From Oasisia sp. SBJ-2009 (Eukaryota > Annelida > Polychaeta > Sabellida > Siboglinidae), in NCBI GenBank assembly GCA_964017155.1, contig OZ024861.1:21762713-21826712 (forward strand): 64,000 bases of DNA, read 5' to 3'. Made by a program: the position numbers and the translations under genes. The notes under the pieces are model-generated. The model saw only the letters and a list, made by a program, of their open reading frames with translations, was not told where the DNA came from and made no database searches. This document shows positions 61,779-64,000 of this stretch, in pieces. Each line of letters begins with the position of its first letter. The first letter of the stretch is position 1.

Positions 61779-62770
61779 GTGGAACCCCTCATTTAAGACC
61801 GCCCCCAAATCAGAGTGGATGGTCTCTCGTGAGGGGTTTGCAACATTCAACACTAGGGGGCGCTTACAACGACTAACATCAACACTAGGGGGCGCTTACA
61901 ACCACTAAGTAGTGAAATACACAAAATAAAAAGTAGAAAATAATAAATGAGACAACATATTAACAACAACAAAATTATTTATTCCGTTTATTTTATGTGT
62001 GACACGTTTCAGTATAAGTTTTCTTTTGAATAGTTTTTTTTAATAAATAATATCTGATTTTTTAAAATAATATTTGATATAAATACTATTCTCTGTTAAT
62101 TTATTTCAAATTCGGTCAGAGGGGCTAAAAAGTGCTGCCACCTCATGGCGTCTGGGTAATCGCACCGCGGTCGCCATTTTGTTATTCTTTCCAGCACCGC
62201 AAAACGATCTTAATTTCTGATCTAATCATGAAAACGACCTCCTACAGCCGCAAAACTTCCTCTCTGATAACTCATATTACATATACATATGCTAGGTCAT
62301 AACATTAAATCATTTAAATTGCTGTGACGAATAAAATTCACAAATCAAAAATGTTGCTAAACTAAAGTCGACATCGGCATCGCCGGCGACTGTTACATGA
62401 AGGCCGTAGATTACCGTGGCGTTACGTCGTTATTTTATCGCGGTGTCGCTAAATATGGATTCCGATTTTATCCTAAACTAACCTAAAACTTAGTCTAAGT
62501 TTCTAAACTTTAATCATACATAAGTTTCTGAACTTTAATCATACACAATATGGATATTACAGTAATCACAGAGTTACGCATAACCATCGACGCTGGCCAT
62601 GTTCGCCAGGCCCATGGCATGAATGGCCATGATGTCTTGCCGGCGAGTTCTTGCGCGAGTTTGTTTCGTGAATTTTATTTGTTTCAATAATGTAAGTGAT
62701 TTAATTTTATAACATAGTGTATGTTTATAAATATATAAGATATGTGAGGAAAGTCTAGTGGCTGTTAATA
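61779..62770. mobile_element. Tigger/pogo-like element, copy B (inverted, truncated)
   Basis: Starts CAGTGGAACCCCTCATTTAA after TA at 61777-61778 and matches the reverse complement of copy A (15855-17182) through AACACTAGGGGGCGCTTAC, GTCGCCATTTTGTTATTC, GCCGGCGAGTTCTTGCGCG and GAGGAAAGTCTAGTGGCTG. The match stops near 62770, so about 330 bp at the far end, including the second terminal repeat, is missing. Confidence 0.82.
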
Positions 62771-64000
62771 TGCGTCACATCATTCACATGTACGGAAACA
62801 CCGATTAGGCGATGACGATGTGCCATTTATCAAAATCGGGAAAAACCGCGGTACGCAAACTGACGACGGTGCACCGAACCGTGAGCCTTAAAACCGCGAA
62901 TACCATGAACCGCGAATAATCGTCCCATCCCTAGGCACAGTCTGTGGTTAATGCTCCATCAGTCCAGTCGTTTGAGGGAAACAAAATAATTATGAGAAAA
63001 CCATCCTATAAATATTAAAATCATAAAAACCAATTACACTGGTCGCTGCTCTATCAGGCCTTGGTCGTGGATCTGAGTTTGGGACGATACATATTTTTCG
63101 ATTTTCAACATTTTACCCACGGTTCGATATATTCACGATACTTTCCACAACCATGCCACCTATCACACAACATTTTTAATGAACTGTTTTAAGTGCAGTA
63201 ATCTTTATTCGTAATAACATAACTATACAATTCAAAATATACCCATTTTTAATAACTATCAATTGTCGATAAATTATCATAAAACCAAAATCTGTAGGAC
63301 AAAACTGCATTAGCTAGAAAAAAATACCATTATTTATGGTAATGTCCAAACTATGAAATAAAACTATGTAATCATCAGTCCATCATCTCCAGGGGTCGAC
63401 AATAAGGATTTGTATTCACTGCCCCCCCCCCCCCCAAAAAAGTTACTGGCCCGAATTTTTTTTGCAGGATTAAAACAGGTAATAAAATAAAACATATTTG
63501 TTTATATTTAAGACATTAAAATAGACACAGCAGCTGAAATGACGTTTTTAACAAATAACCGAAACGTGTTTTTGGCGTTTTCTAATTCTTTTGTATGTAT
63601 TCTATCAATAAAGTTCACTTTTATATTAATTACATACCTCTAAGTTATTTTTTGCCATATAAAATGAGCCCCTATCGATTCTGAAATCCCAAGACGCAGG
63701 ATGTGTTCGAAAATACGCGATGTTTAGACCTTAGTAACGCCACCGCACCGTACTTTCACTGTTCGCCATGTTGTTTGGTACAAATAGAACCGCCAAACGG
63801 TCCCCTAACTGCTTACGTAGACGGCATCCCCGCCCTTTGACCTGTATATACGGGAAATCCAAATAAATATTCAACCGACTATCTCCTTATTTGGCGTTCG
63901 CCGTTGTGACACAGCTTCAGTGAGTTCCGCTATACGCGTGAGCGGTGTGATACGCGGTGACCTAGATAACTCCATGGCGCCTTTAATGGCTGGCTATAGT
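62771..64000. other. Patchwork of hAT-like ends; no gene seen
   Basis: ATCGTCCCATCCCTA ends at about 62935 and, read on the minus strand, gives the TAGGGATGGGACGAT start common to one hAT group. 63096-63200 repeats 61671-61778. CAGGGGTCGACAATAAGG at 63390 resembles another hAT-type left end, followed by a C10-12/A run, with no right end found. The rest to 64000 is unremarkable. Confidence 0.4.

Overview
This is nuclear DNA from a multicellular animal. Genes are split by GT-AG introns, both main genes are metazoan orthologues, and intergenic and intronic space is AT-rich and full of DNA transposons, LINE fragments and minisatellites. Transposon types and exon structure suggest a slowly evolving invertebrate bilaterian (for example a mollusc, lancelet or hemichordate). 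I cannot fix the phylum from the sequence alone.

Left edge (1-5.2 kb): a minus-strand exon (620-743) looks like the first coding exon of an FAD-dependent GMC oxidoreductase (glucose/choline dehydrogenase-like) that runs off the left end. Beside it is a foldback transposon with a second small transposon nested inside it. 5.2-22.7 kb: the complete plus-strand gene for coatomer subunit beta (COPB1). It has 22 coding exons totalling 2868 nt (955 residues plus stop), one GC-AG intron, and at least five transposon insertions in its introns.

22.7-32.3 kb: the space between two convergent genes, with a 24-bp minisatellite of about 62 copies, a 46/47-bp array with higher-order structure, and a 182-bp palindrome carrying hammerhead-like cores. 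32.3-58.7 kb: a complete minus-strand Ras-family gene closest to RRAS2/TC21. It has six coding exons (600 nt, 199 residues plus stop) ending in a polybasic stretch and the CAAX box CTIM. Its introns hold at least seven unrelated minisatellites; one starts exactly at the 3' splice site of exon 3 and repeats that splice site many times. Intron 1 also carries LINE fragments and a transposon within a transposon within a repeat. 58.7-64 kb: the upstream flank of the Ras gene, with a decayed Ty3/Gypsy integrase and candidate LTR, a second copy of the Tigger-like element seen in COPB1, and hAT-like pieces.

The two main genes work in separate processes: COPI vesicle coat, and small-GTPase signalling at membranes. 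Their adjacency is notable because, as I recall, RRAS2 and COPB1 are also neighbours on human chromosome 11p15. The window's character comes from the contrast between conserved exons and introns rebuilt by tandem repeats and mobile DNA.
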